A stretch of DNA of 64,000 nucleotides. Source: Spinacia oleracea. Its lineage: Eukaryota; Streptophyta; Magnoliopsida; Caryophyllales; Amaranthaceae. The first letter of the stretch is position 1; each line of letters starts with the position of its first letter. The translations under genes and the position numbers were made by a program. Below the pieces are notes generated by a model. It was given only the letters and a program-made list of their open reading frames with translations, searched no databases and was not told the origin of the DNA. The stretch spans positions 4,069,747-4,133,746 of the forward strand of contig NC_079488.1 of NCBI RefSeq assembly GCF_020520425.1. The letters run 5' to 3'. Positions 12,076-23,000 of the stretch are shown piece after piece.

Positions 12076-13482
12076 CAATCATTTCTTCCTTCATCTTTTC
12101 CGCCTTTTCTCGGGCTAATGGCTCCATTCGAACAATGTTCCTCCTAGCCTGCTCATTTGAAGCTTCCACTTCCAATATTTTTTTCATATCTGCAAGGTAT
12201 CCAAATTTAACCACCATAACGGTATAGATGCACAAGTATATCACAGTATGCAAAATCTGTTTTTAGACATTACAAAAATATCATCACTTTAGTAAAAAAA
12301 GTCTCATAACAAATTCGCAACTCACCAGAGATGGCCTCTTCATATCGTTCAAGCTTTTCATAAGCCTCTCCTCTCCTGAGAAGAGCTTTGACATATGCTG
12401 GATTTAGTTCTATAGCTTTTGAACATTCCTTGACTGTCTCATCATACTTTCCCTGAAAGAGCAATATGCAAAAGAATCTAATTAAACAGCTAAAAGCGAC
12501 AATCAGAGGAGGAGACTGCCTTCTCCGAAAGAACACTAGAGTTCTTAAAGGAAGCAAACATGTAGAAACACATAGATACAACATATTGGAGTGGGGAGGG
12601 GAGTTATGTGTTCAAGAGAGATGGATGACCAAATTCTAAGTCCTTGTATCTAATGCCCGGACAGTGTTAACCCAGAATAAGAAAGAAAGCTACCCATCCC
12701 CCCCTCCCTCTCTGTATGGAAGATATTAGAGACATCTGGCTCTCCAGCAGAACCTATCAGCTATCTATATTAACCCTTTTCTAAAAGACCGGATCAGAAA
12801 TTGGAAATTGGAAATCTGAAATCTGAAATGGTTTCATTTTCAGCAATCCTTCCAATGACATAAACCAACAGTATCAAAACACCAAACAAAACGAAAGAAG
12901 TTGAAACGACTACGTTTCATAAACAACCAAATATCGTCCTCAAATTGTATGTCTAAGTAACAAATACGAATTAAGAAGTACGCATTTCTCTATACAACAG
13001 AAAAATCAAACGCATAGTAGCAGGAAAAAAACCCTAAATTAAGCGAGAAGCTCAATCAATGGAAGAAAAATCAAACTCACTAGATTTTTTTTTTCAAATT
13101 CAACTTCAATTGCCAAATAACTACAAATAATGAAATCAATATTAGGTTACAATTTCGCTTAAATAATACAATTCAATAATCATAAGAGAGAGGAGAGAGA
13201 GAGAGAGAGAAAGAGCACCTGTTTCAATTGATCATCATCAAGAGCATCTTCATAAGAATCATCCTTAACAGCCGTCAATGGCGCAAATTTTTCTTGTTGT
13301 TGTTGTTCGTCGTCGCCAAAGTCGGTACCTCTATCAGAATGATCGCCTTCGCTAGCCGTTTCGAAACCATCCGTTTCTTCTTTGTTGTTGACGGAACTCG
13401 TTTCAGGTTCTAAATTGAGTTTCTTGTGGTTGATCTCTGGTGCTGCAGCAGGTTCGTCGTTTCATTGTTCGATTACCACCAT
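12076..13482 (-). pseudogene. captured TTC1-like tetratricopeptide-repeat gene fragment
   Basis: Three exon-like blocks on the minus strand with good splice sites: 13482-13219 (acidic N-terminus containing EETDGFETASEGDHSDRG), 12452-12326 (TPR motif GKYDETVKECSKAIELNP and ALLRRGEAYEKLERYEEAIS) and 12189-12076 (MKKILEVEASNEQARRNI, then PLAREKAEKMKEEMIG). This matches plant homologues of tetratricopeptide repeat protein 1. A TGA stop falls at codon 7 after the putative ATG (13482). The exon for the first TPR and the final exon are missing, so it is inactive. Introns are retained, so the piece came from genomic DNA and not from an mRNA copy. Confidence 0.8.
13185..13214. repeat. GA microsatellite
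   Basis: Near-perfect GA run in the first intron of the captured TPR gene, next to the donor site of exon 1. Confidence 0.8.
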
Positions 13483-14566
13483 ATTTGAGAGATTTTCGGG
13501 GGAAAAAGAAGTTTAAATTGAGAAGGTTGAAGATGAAAAAGGCTCAAGTTTAAAATTAAAGACAAACCTTGATGAATATCAATGGCAGATTGGCAGAGAG
13601 CAGAACGGTTTCGAATTTGTAGAGAGGAGAGGTACGATGCGGTTCTTTTGGTGTTTCAGCTAATTAGGGTTAGCGAGAGATAGAGTACGTGAAGTCGTGA
13701 ACAGTTTTTAGTTTTAGCGCTCATAGGCTCATAGAAAAAAAAAAAAATTAAAAGCGCTTAAGTTCAATTTTCACTAAAATTTGAAGCGTGTATAATGTTT
13801 GATATTGGAAACACGTGCAAGGCACATGTTTTGTCGACGCCAAAATGCGTAGCGAGATATTTCGACGCCTAATGGCGTCGACAATAAGCTGTCGGCAAAA
13901 TTCGCGACGCCAAAAGTCGTCGTGGAAACACGGAAATATTTTTGGCCCCCAACTCCACCCCCTTGGCGTCGAGGCTCAAGCGTCTTCAAAGAGGCCGTTT
14001 TGTAGTAGTGATTGTCAGAATCGGAAATATTATCGGAATCGGAAAATAATTCCGGAAACGGAAATATTAAATATTTGTTCGAAACGGAAATTAATTCCGG
14101 AATCGGAAATATTAAATATTGTTCGTATCGGAAATGAATTCCGGAATCGGGAAATTAATCGGAAGCGTATCGTACGAATTAGCATCGGACGAGGCCTGCC
14201 AGACGAAGGCCCAGCACGAAGCCGGGCCATCGCCCAGCAAGCCAGCGCGCCACAAACGCACCAGCCAAGGCTGCGCCAGGCCCACCGCAAGGCAGGCCCA
14301 GCGCGCGCCAAGGCTGCGGCAGCGTGTGGGCTTGTGGCAGTGGGCTGCAAGCTCGCGGGCTGCGCGCGCGCGCATGGCGCCCCTCGTGGGCTGCTGTGTG
14401 TGCGTGCGTGTGTTGGTGTGCTATACGAATCCTAAAGCAATCAGGTTTCAACTAATGATTAAATTCCTAAACCTAAAAGGATGAATTAATTAAATAAGAA
14501 TTCTATTAGGATTCTAGTTTAATTAATTCGTATCCTAATAGAATTACGATTCCCTTTCCATACCTC

Positions 14567-14574
14567 TATAAATA
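14567..14574 (+). promoter_or_regulatory. LTR TATA box
   Basis: TATAAATA in the plus-strand LTR, at the position conserved in all copies of this LTR family. Confidence 0.6.
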
Positions 14575-14933
14575 AAGGCCTAGGGTCATTATTTTGAAAA
14601 GAGTATTCAAGTATTAAAAGTGATTTTTGAGAGCAAAAATTCAGTCATACAATTGCCTATACTAGCCGAAAATTCTAAGTACCTTAAGGGCGATCCTAGT
14701 TGGTCAAGCTTAAGGCGGATCCGGACGTGCTGTGGACTATCTACGGAGGGACGACACTTGGAGTCCTAAAGACTTGTTCTTGTTCGGTTCGGACGCAGCT
14801 AGGGAAGGCACGCAACAAAGTGTATGCATCTAAACTATGCTAAATGATTATGTGTAAATAATATGTTTTCCTGGCTTTATGGTTTTTCCGCATGATTTAT
14901 GAATTGTCATATGTATCATAACCTAACAGAAAC

Positions 14934-15977
14934 TTTATACCCATATACAGGGTTGATCATGGTTAAAGGAAAGGTTGGGTAAATTGGAATGAGTCTTGAT
15001 TGATGCCTTTATGATCACGTACTTAATCCCAAGATAAAAACAGTTGTGAACGAATGTGGATTTTATGCCTTATGTGATTGTTGAGTCATAACAGAGTCTC
15101 AATTTGTAAATCATGTAAAGTGAAACTGAGTAGCAATATCTTTAGATTGTGCACGTCTAAAGTGACGGACAAACAGGAGTTGGGGTTCATGGTGGTAGCC
15201 CATGGCCTTTATCTCGGACCGGATTGATCACCGTGTCCTATTTTTATTCAAATGTTCCTCGATATCGCAGGTCTCTGAGGTTACGGAGTCGCGCCCGTAC
15301 CTCGTCTTCCTTAGTGAAGGCTGTCGGACGGTCAACTCGGTCCATTGTCTATTTCAACTAAAATAATATTATTGTTGTAGGTCTAGCCTAGTCTAGTCAA
15401 GTATGGTCGTCAAATTATCATGTTATGTCTGCCCTTGTTTATGTTCATTAGTATCATGTTAGGGTTGTTCGTTAATAGTATCATGTTAGGGTTGTTCGTT
15501 AATAGTATCATGTTAGGATTATTATTGTTTTAGTATGTAGTACTCAGCTTTGCTGATTACGTGCTTTGTTTGTGTGTGTTGATCATGGCTATGCCTTATT
15601 GATCCTGTGATGACCCAACTTTGGTGAGCAGTCTCTAAGGATCAATAAGCGTTGCCCATCTACAGGTTTGAAGATGATGCATCATTGGGATCGGGATTAG
15701 AGAGCTTGTAGTTATATTTGCTTTATTAAGTGATTTGATTTGTTAACTTAAATTTGAAATTTGTCGTACTATTCGTATTTCCTTATTTCAGTTAATTGGT
15801 TTTGGACCTAATATGTAATAAGATTATTTATGAACCTAAAAGTTAGTTTTATGTTTTCCGCTGCAAAATTCTGAATAAGCCGTTACGTTTTCACACGGGC
15901 GATAATACTTTGATAATTCCCTACAGTTATATTTAAAAAGGGTTATTTTAGAAAATGGGAATTGTCGGGGTGTTACA
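14934..15977 (+). mobile_element. right part of a Ty3/gypsy LTR
   Basis: Non-coding sequence ending TGTCGGGGTGTTACA, a common terminus of plant gypsy LTRs and the inverse of the TGTAATACCCCG start at 62577. It is bounded on the left by the plus-strand copia LTR that inserted into it and on the right by the decayed copia internal sequence it had inserted into. It contains a short tandem repeat at 15451-15517. Whether it was a solo LTR or part of a complete element cannot be told from the window. Confidence 0.6.
15451..15517. repeat. 27-bp tandem repeat (2.5 copies)
   Basis: The unit begins GTATCATGTTAGGGTTGTTC and recurs at 15451, 15478 and 15505 (partial), inside the gypsy LTR. Confidence 0.85.
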
Positions 15978-18154
15978 ATCTTTATTTCGTCATAGCTTTC
16001 TTACAAGTCACAAACTCATTAATCTATATGATAATAGTTTGACTGCAAGTTGTAGGTTTCTTCACTATCTAATAGAAGAATCGCATAGCTTCAGTGACCT
16101 GAACTCCATGTTTCTTCACTATCTAATAGAAGAATCTCATAGTTTCAGTGACTTGAACTCTATGCCTACTTGGGTATAGAACATCAGACAATAGAATATC
16201 AATAGCCACTTGAAAGTCCTTTGAATATTCTGTTCTCCTTGAAGCACTTGTAAAGTCTTCTAAGAGATGTCTATTCTTTAAAGCAACTTCTAAAGTCCTT
16301 AGAGAATACGTGTTCGGATTTTCTGAAGAACTTCGAAAAGCCTCCGGACTGTCCGTTTATGTTTGTTGTTCGCCTCGAAGACTTTCGAGGTCTATTTTCT
16401 CCCACTTGTCATTTTGGAAACGAATCTCCAAAAGGACATTATTTCGAGCAAACAAACATTACGTTCTCAAAAATTCGTGGTAGAAACAATACCCTTGTGT
16501 CTAATTTGAATAAATCACAATGAAACATATATCTAGACATGGGCCTTAGTTTGTCGAATAACAAACACTCAGCTCCCACTAAGTTTAGCAACTCTTTAGA
16601 TATATATTTATGAAAAGATATTCTGAAATTACTTTTCAATAGCTTTGACGAATTTGGATTAGTTTAGTGGTAGTTGAGGATTTTGTTTTAGAAATTATAG
16701 GAAAAGTCTTTATGATTCATCTTTGATCGAATCAAGTACTAATTGACTTCGATCGTTCCAACTTAGATATGCCATATCGTATGGAGCTAGATTGTGAAAT
16801 TACAACACACAATCATTGATGATCATATTTGGTCTTAAAGTAATCATCGTCATGATCTAACCTAGATCTTAATGATTTCTTGCCATGTGGATTTCATACT
16901 TCTGAATCTTTGAACTCGCGAAACAGATTCAAACTTATATCACATTGAGTAAATAAACCTATATTAACTCAAATCTGTGTGAAATAATAAAGTCATAAAA
17001 CCTTTCTTTAGCTTTGAACTCTATTGTCTAGGCGTTCTAACAATAGTTCATATCTTTTGTTACTTTCAACAAGTAAGACTAGCTTGTCTTGAATTGATCT
17101 AGAAATCAATCAACTTTCAAAAGTCCATCAAAATAGAGCTTATGGATGTTAACTTGTTGATATGGTCTAAGCAACAATGCCAAAGATTAGTGGAACTCAA
17201 ACCAAGGGTTTGATTTGAACCTAGTAAAGTTTTTATTGTTAAAGAGTTGTTTGTTTTAATCAAGCATATTGACTCAACCCGTAAATGACCATTTCATTCA
17301 AATAAACAAACAAACATTGTTTTTGTTTTTCTTGAATGCGAGTCTTTCTGTGTTTGAAGCAGAAATTTAGGTATGCTGATTATGGAACAAAATAGCCATT
17401 AAGTTCCAGCCTTTGAAAGGACTTAAAACAAACTAGATGACCCTACAACTAATGTAGCATTGCCATGCTTCATTTCCCACTTGTAGGTCATTAGTGTATC
17501 TTAGCTTCCATTGTTTGAGTTATTACCGAAGTAAGAACTTCAAGCGGTATATGACACCAAGGAAGTTTGATTGCTAGGTCACTTCTCTTTAAACATAAAC
17601 TTATAGGTAGAAACGAAATCGTAAAATTTCTTTCATTTGTTCCTTATTTTCCTATTTCTTGTACCCTTTCTTATAGTCTTAAGAATTGAATTCTTTAGTG
17701 TTGACTTTTATACATTGTCTAGACATGTCCCCATGTCACTCTAACAAAGTTCTTACCATTTAATTTATGTTGAATGTTTTGTTTCAACTAGATGATCTTA
17801 CCAGAAGCTTCTAAAGTTCTCTAAGCATCGATCTATTCGAATGTCTAGGGACTAGACTCATTCGAGAATTAAATGGACAAAGATATTAGGTTGTTAACCA
17901 TTGGTAAAGCTGAGCGTTTAAACTCAATGCTTTATGATCTCAAAACTACATTGTATTTTTGAATCTACAAGCACCAATCGGTTCGCCATTCGATTTTGAT
18001 ATTCGAAAACAACCATAAAAGTCGCTAAAAGAAACGTACATTTTAAATTGCTCATTTTCTCTCATTTCCGTGAATCGTTCTTGGATTCATTACCAATCGA
18101 GGAAATTTACTGTTACCTTTCTAAAAGGATTAACTGCAGTGCAAGATATTTAAT

Positions 18155-19217
18155 CACTACAAAAAAAAACTCATATAGCGACGGACCAAATCCGTCTCTA
18201 AATTGGTCAAATCCGTCGCTATGTGTGCTTAGGGACGGATTTAGGGACGGATTACATCCGTTATTAAAAACTTTGTCGCTAATTCAATTTAGGGACCGAT
18301 TCCATAAAATCCGTATCTAATATTTAGAGACGGATTTTTGAATCCTTCCCTAAGGTTAGAGACGGATTTTTGAATTCGTCCCTAAGGTTAGAGACGGATT
18401 CAAAAATCCGTCCCTAAATTTAAGGACGGATTCAAAAATACGTCTCTAAAACCAGCAAGTAAAAATAATTGCTACCTATTGTTAGGTGTTCGGTTCAACT
18501 CGGTCCCATTACCGGTTCGAAATCTCGCTTAGGTCAACCCGGTCCAGCTTTGCAAGGGGAAGGGATAAGGGGAATCGAACTTGTGACCTCAAAGTCACGA
18601 GGAGAAAGTCTAACCAACCACACTAAATACAACTTGTATACTTCTATCTGTGAAATTGATAATAAATTAAAAGAAATATTAGAAACGGATCTAGAAAATC
18701 CGTCTCAAAACTAGGGACGGATTTAACATTCCGTCTCTAAATTAGGGACGAATCTAAAATTCTGTCTCTAATTTAAGAAATTGCTAAAACACATTAGGGA
18801 CGGATTTTGAAATTCCGTCTCTAATTTAGATCTAACTTTCTACGAAGAATCTATGAGAAATTTCTAGTGGGCTTTACGTTTTGGAATTGCTAAAACACAT
18901 TAGGGACGGATTTTGGAATCCGTCCCTAACTTAGAGACGGATTTTGGAATCCGTCCCTAACTTAGTGACGGATTTCCGAATCCGTCCCTAACTTAGAGAC
19001 GGAATTGATATCCGTCCCTAACTTAGAGACGGATTTTGAAATCCGTCCCTAAATTAGAGACGGATTTATAAATCCCTCGATAAAAGTACCGACAGATTTT
19101 CAATATCCGTCTCTAAATAAATTTAGAGACGGATGTTGAATATTCCATCTCTAAATTAGAAACGGATATAAATCCGTCGCTATATATCCGTTGCTATACG
19201 AGATTTTTTTTGTAGTG
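18155..19217. mobile_element. non-autonomous CACTA element (GACGGATTT subterminal repeats)
   Basis: Starts CACTACAAAAAAAAACTC and ends TTTTTTTTGTAGTG, with a 3-bp duplication AAT (18152-18154, 19218-19220). The homologous unoccupied site near 54880-54900 has a single AAT, which confirms the insertion. Both halves are built of short subterminal repeats GACGGATTTnnnAATCCGTC. There is no transposase. A tRNA-like segment lies in the centre. Confidence 0.88.
18480..18630 (-). repeat. tRNA-derived SINE-like sequence inside mini-CACTA
   Basis: On the minus strand there is an A-box-like GTGTGGTTGGTTAGAC followed about 30 bases later by a B-box-like AAGTTCGATTCCCC. The spacing resembles a tRNA-derived polymerase III promoter. 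Ends and target duplication were not resolved. It has no cloverleaf good enough to be a real tRNA gene. Confidence 0.4.
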
Positions 19218-19492
19218 AATTATAAACAATAATTAAAACATACATTGAAGCATGCAAAGTCTAAACATTTATCATGAATAATAACTTGAAAATTAAAGTA
19301 ATCATGCAATTCAAACAAGTTATTAGCATTTTATTAGATTTTATTGTTCCGGCTGGTGTGAATAAAATGATTCCAAGACCCTAAAACCATTGAAAAATTA
19401 AGCACATTATGTATTTAGACTCAATTCTAAAATATTTTAGGTAAGCAAAAGCCTTTTGCTAATAGTCTAGAAACTACTCTTGGTTGATAGGT

Positions 19493-20024
19493 ACCCCGCT
19501 ACTTTTTCCCGAAATAACGGGTTTTGGACACACAAAATTGGCCTGAAACTTAACCCTGCCCAATTTATTGGGCAGATTTTTATGTCCTCAGCCCGGCCCA
19601 AACCTGAAGCGGCCCGCCTTTTGATCAGGTCTAAGTCCATACAAGTAAATAACATCGGGCACCGGGTAAAATTACGGGGAAATCAATCCTCCATGAATAC
19701 GTGTGCTTGGTCAAAAAAATGGGTACGAAGAAGGTTCCATAATTCGTTTGTTTATAAATACTTGACAAGAAATTTCGCATTTATTTATTTAGGAGGAAAC
19801 ACACAAGAAATTAAAAATTAAAAATTAATTACACCGCGTAATTTTTTAAAAAGTCTATCTCTATTCTCTAACCGTATATACTTTCGTCTCATCTACTTTC
19901 CCCCAATTTATTCAATCGATTCATTATCCTACGTCTCTTCGAATTGATTCTGAATCTTTTTAATCTATTTAATTCACAAAAACCCTAACTTCATTCTCTG
20001 ATAAATCTCCAACTATATACAACA
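19493..20024 (+). promoter_or_regulatory. upstream region and 5' UTR of the IST1-like gene
   Basis: Sequence between the truncated copia remnant and the start codon. The first part (about 19500-19650) has CAGCCCGGCCCAAACC-type repeats ending GATCAGGTCT, probably a hAT-derived remnant. About 19850-20024 is rich in CT runs, as expected for a 5' UTR. No clear TATA box was identified. The retrotransposon boundary is only about 530 bp from the start codon. Confidence 0.5.
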
Positions 20025-23000
20025 ATGCTTCATAGAAGTTTTAAACCCGCGAAATGGTAAAAAATTCGGTATCTAGTTGTTTATCATTGAATTTTCTATG
20101 AATTTGATTGAAGTTCATTGGTAAACTAAATTGATTTTTTTGTTGGTGGATTTTGATTGCAGTAAAGCGGCATTGAATCTAGTTTATGAGTGAATTTTCT
20201 ATGAATTTGAAGTTCATTGGTACTAAATTGATGGATTTTGATTGCTTTTTCTGCAGTAAAACGGCATTGAATCTGGCCAAGTCGCGGATAAAATTGATGA
20301 AGAATAAAAAGGATAATCAATTGAAACATTTGAAGAGGGAGGTAGCTCAATTGCTTGAATCTGGGCAGGATCAAACAGCTAGGATTCGAGTATGTTCATC
20401 AATTTCTTCATTTTATTTTTATTAATCATGTGATTTTGAGGTTACGTGCAGTATAAGTTTAATTTGTTTTAATCAATGATTTGTCAATTGGGTTTTATTT
20501 GGTTTGGTCTATCTTTAGTAGCTCAATTGCTTGAGTCTGGGCAGGATGAAACAGCTAGGATTCGAGTAATGTTCATCCATTTCTTTTCTTTTTTGTTAAT
20601 CATGTAATTTTGAGGTTACTTGCAATATAAGTTTAATCAATGATTTGTCAACTGGGTTTTATTTGGTTTGGTCTATCTTTGTTAATGGCGAAATTTGATT
20701 TGATGTAGTTGGATATGTACTGATTGATTGATTCTTTAATGGTTTATAGATTTTTTAGGTAGCATGTCTATGAAGAAAATTGGTCAGTCTTTTTATCTAC
20801 AAGAACTTGTCACTTTCGCTGAAGATTTATTGAAGTATTTAAGATTCTGCCATAGAGCTATTTGATACAGATCTTGATCTTCTGTTTAGTGATTCAATTT
20901 TCTTTAGATAAAGATCAGATAATGGAAAGGTTTCTTTAAGTTTCAATATTTAATAAAATAACTCTTAACAAATACGGAGTAACGGTTCATTGTTGTGTAC
21001 TTGAAATGATCTTAGTTGATTAATGACTTACGGACTCACGGTCAATTAATCTTCGATTTACATGGATTTCGAGCTTCCAAGTAAATTTTGCTTATTCAAT
21101 TTCATTTTGCATAGTTTTAAAAGTTAGTAAGGAATTCGGAAATTATTTTCAGTGATTATTAACTTAGTTTGAAGGCCCTTCCTTGATATTCTGTATGTGT
21201 CTTAATGTTTTATAGTGTAGCTCACTCATGAAGTTTTATTTGCTCACCTATTCCTTTGATAATCTTGGGGTTTCTTTTTATTTTACTGATTCTTATTTTA
21301 TTTGGAATCTCAGGTAGAGCATGTGATAAGGGAGGAGAAGTTATTGGCTGCATATGAAATGATAGAGATATACTGTGAGCTTATTGTTGTGCGGTTGCCA
21401 ATCATCGAGTCGCAAAAGTATGTAGTGTCGTAAAGTTTTTGGCTGTTTCTGAGTTTCCATACTTGTGCTGCTCTTTCAATATTTCTTTGGTAATGCCTTC
21501 ATTAAGCATGAGGACTTCCTGTGAAACATTTTTCTTATTTCACTATCATACAACAAGTAAACCTGAGTTCCTGTGGAAGGTTTTTTAAGACAGCACTCAG
21601 CCATTTAGATGACAATTTAGCAACCATGAACCTACGATTAAGTTAATATTGTCTATTTATTAACTAATATGTCTAGCTTTGTCCGCCGAAGGTCCTTAAT
21701 AGTTACTCCGTAATTGAAAATTGTCAATGGTTAACAATTTCTATCTGGGAAGTACGCTGTTTTTGGAAATATTGTACTTCCCTTGGAGTTCACAGCTGTT
21801 TTATCCTTGAAAAGGATGTACCACCTAGCCGCTGTGTGAAAAGCATGCTCATATCCCGATAATAGTGATTAGACACCAATTTTAACAAGGACATGAAGCT
21901 TGCAACAATTGTTTCCCAGTGATATTCCTTTTGTTGTGTAGTTCTGTCTAGACCTGGTTAATGGACAGGGTAGTCCAATGGATATAGGGTTAGGGTCAAG
22001 TTAATAGGGCTTTTATTGGGCAGGGCTCTTATTGGACAGGGCCTTTATTGGACAGGGTCATTATAGGGTCAAACTTATACTACAATTATTTTGAAAATTA
22101 AAATAGTAATGATACAAAAAATTACGTGTATAGCTTCGTATTTACTTGTACTTGCACATGGCTCTTTTGTTTTTCATTTTTCATTGCTCGTTTATTGACC
22201 CGCCCACTAATGACCCGCTATTGACCCGCGACCCGCTTTTGACCCGCACTGACCCTGACCTGCCCCGCCCGATAACCAGGTCTAGTTCTGTCCACATTTC
22301 ATACAAGTTCCTGGAATTGGTGTCAGCAGTGCTACTTTTCTTCAGTAGAGTGTAGGTACACATATTTGGTCTGTTCTTACTAAAATTAACCTTGTATTTC
22401 CTTGCACAGTGGCACACTGGCACCATACCTTAGACTCATTTCCTGGCGCTCCAGTCTTGTGTACTGAATAACAAGGCTTGACTTTTACCTATGGAAAATT
22501 TTGAGTTTGGAATCGATAAATCCACAATGAAGCAACTTGATATTTAATTATCAGGTTCATGCTTATTGAGTACAGTTTGTGCAATTTCATGACTTTGGAA
22601 TATAAATCTTTTATGGCTGAGAGAAGTTGATACTTGGAGAGTTTGAGATGTTTAACATGATTGCAATTTCTCTTCGAGAATTTATGTGCTATTGGTTGTG
22701 AGTACAGAGATGGGAATGCGGAGATTTATTTGTTGGGTGATTATGACAAAGGATATATAAATGAGCTGTATATAAACCGTTTAATATGCGTTTTTATTTA
22801 ATTTTCTCATTATCTTCCTGACCCTTTTGTGGTGTGGAATATGCTTAATTTTATCATAATATTTCTCTTGTCTAGCAATATATTTTTTTTTTCCTTCAAT
22901 AAATATACCTACGGTCTTCAAAGGGTACTTTCATACATAGTTGTTCTGACATGAAAACCTCCCCCCACTCTCTCTGTGATAAAGGAGAGAACTATATACG

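Larger units (their letters stand above)
8721..14010. mobile_element. Pack-CACTA transposon carrying host gene fragments
   Basis: Begins CACTACAACAATTTCCG and ends TTTTGTAGTAGTG, flanked by a 3-bp duplication ATT (8718-8720 and 14011-14013). The intact LTR sequence in other copies confirms that only one ATT was present before insertion. Both ends carry many subterminal GGCGTCGAG/CTCGACGCC repeats (about 8750-9160 and 13830-13990), typical of CACTA (En/Spm). No transposase frame is present, so it is non-autonomous. It carries minus-strand fragments of a HAD-hydrolase gene, a dual-specificity phosphatase gene and a TPR-protein gene. A second right-end-like sequence lies internally at about 11570-11640. 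Confidence 0.88.
8238..14928 (+). repeat. 3' LTR of plus-strand Angela-type element, split by a Pack-CACTA
   Basis: LTR segments 8238-8720 and 14014-14928 join to about 1398 bp once the CACTA insertion and its duplicated ATT are removed. It begins TGAAGGAAATAATGCCC and ends CCTAACA. A TATA box lies at 14567-14574. GAAAC at 14929-14933 would be the right copy of its target duplication. The left copy is outside the window. Confidence 0.85.
15978..19492 (-). pseudogene. decayed Angela-type copia internal region (minus strand)
   Basis: The reverse complement matches about 54600-58440 of the element at 50759-62401 along its whole length. Degraded counterparts of the intact pol can be recognised. 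For example, 16372-16500 corresponds to 1290-1420 (sequence around GGAAGTGGGAGAAAATAGACC on the minus strand), with many stops and gaps. 19320-19490 matches the family leader. The right end at about 19492 is abrupt and leads into the promoter region of the IST1-like gene. A gypsy LTR enters at 15977 and a mini-CACTA at 18155. Confidence 0.75.

Noticed and set aside
18530..18610. Possible true tRNA gene
   Set aside because: A and B boxes can be seen, but the acceptor and anticodon stems do not pair. It is better called SINE-like.
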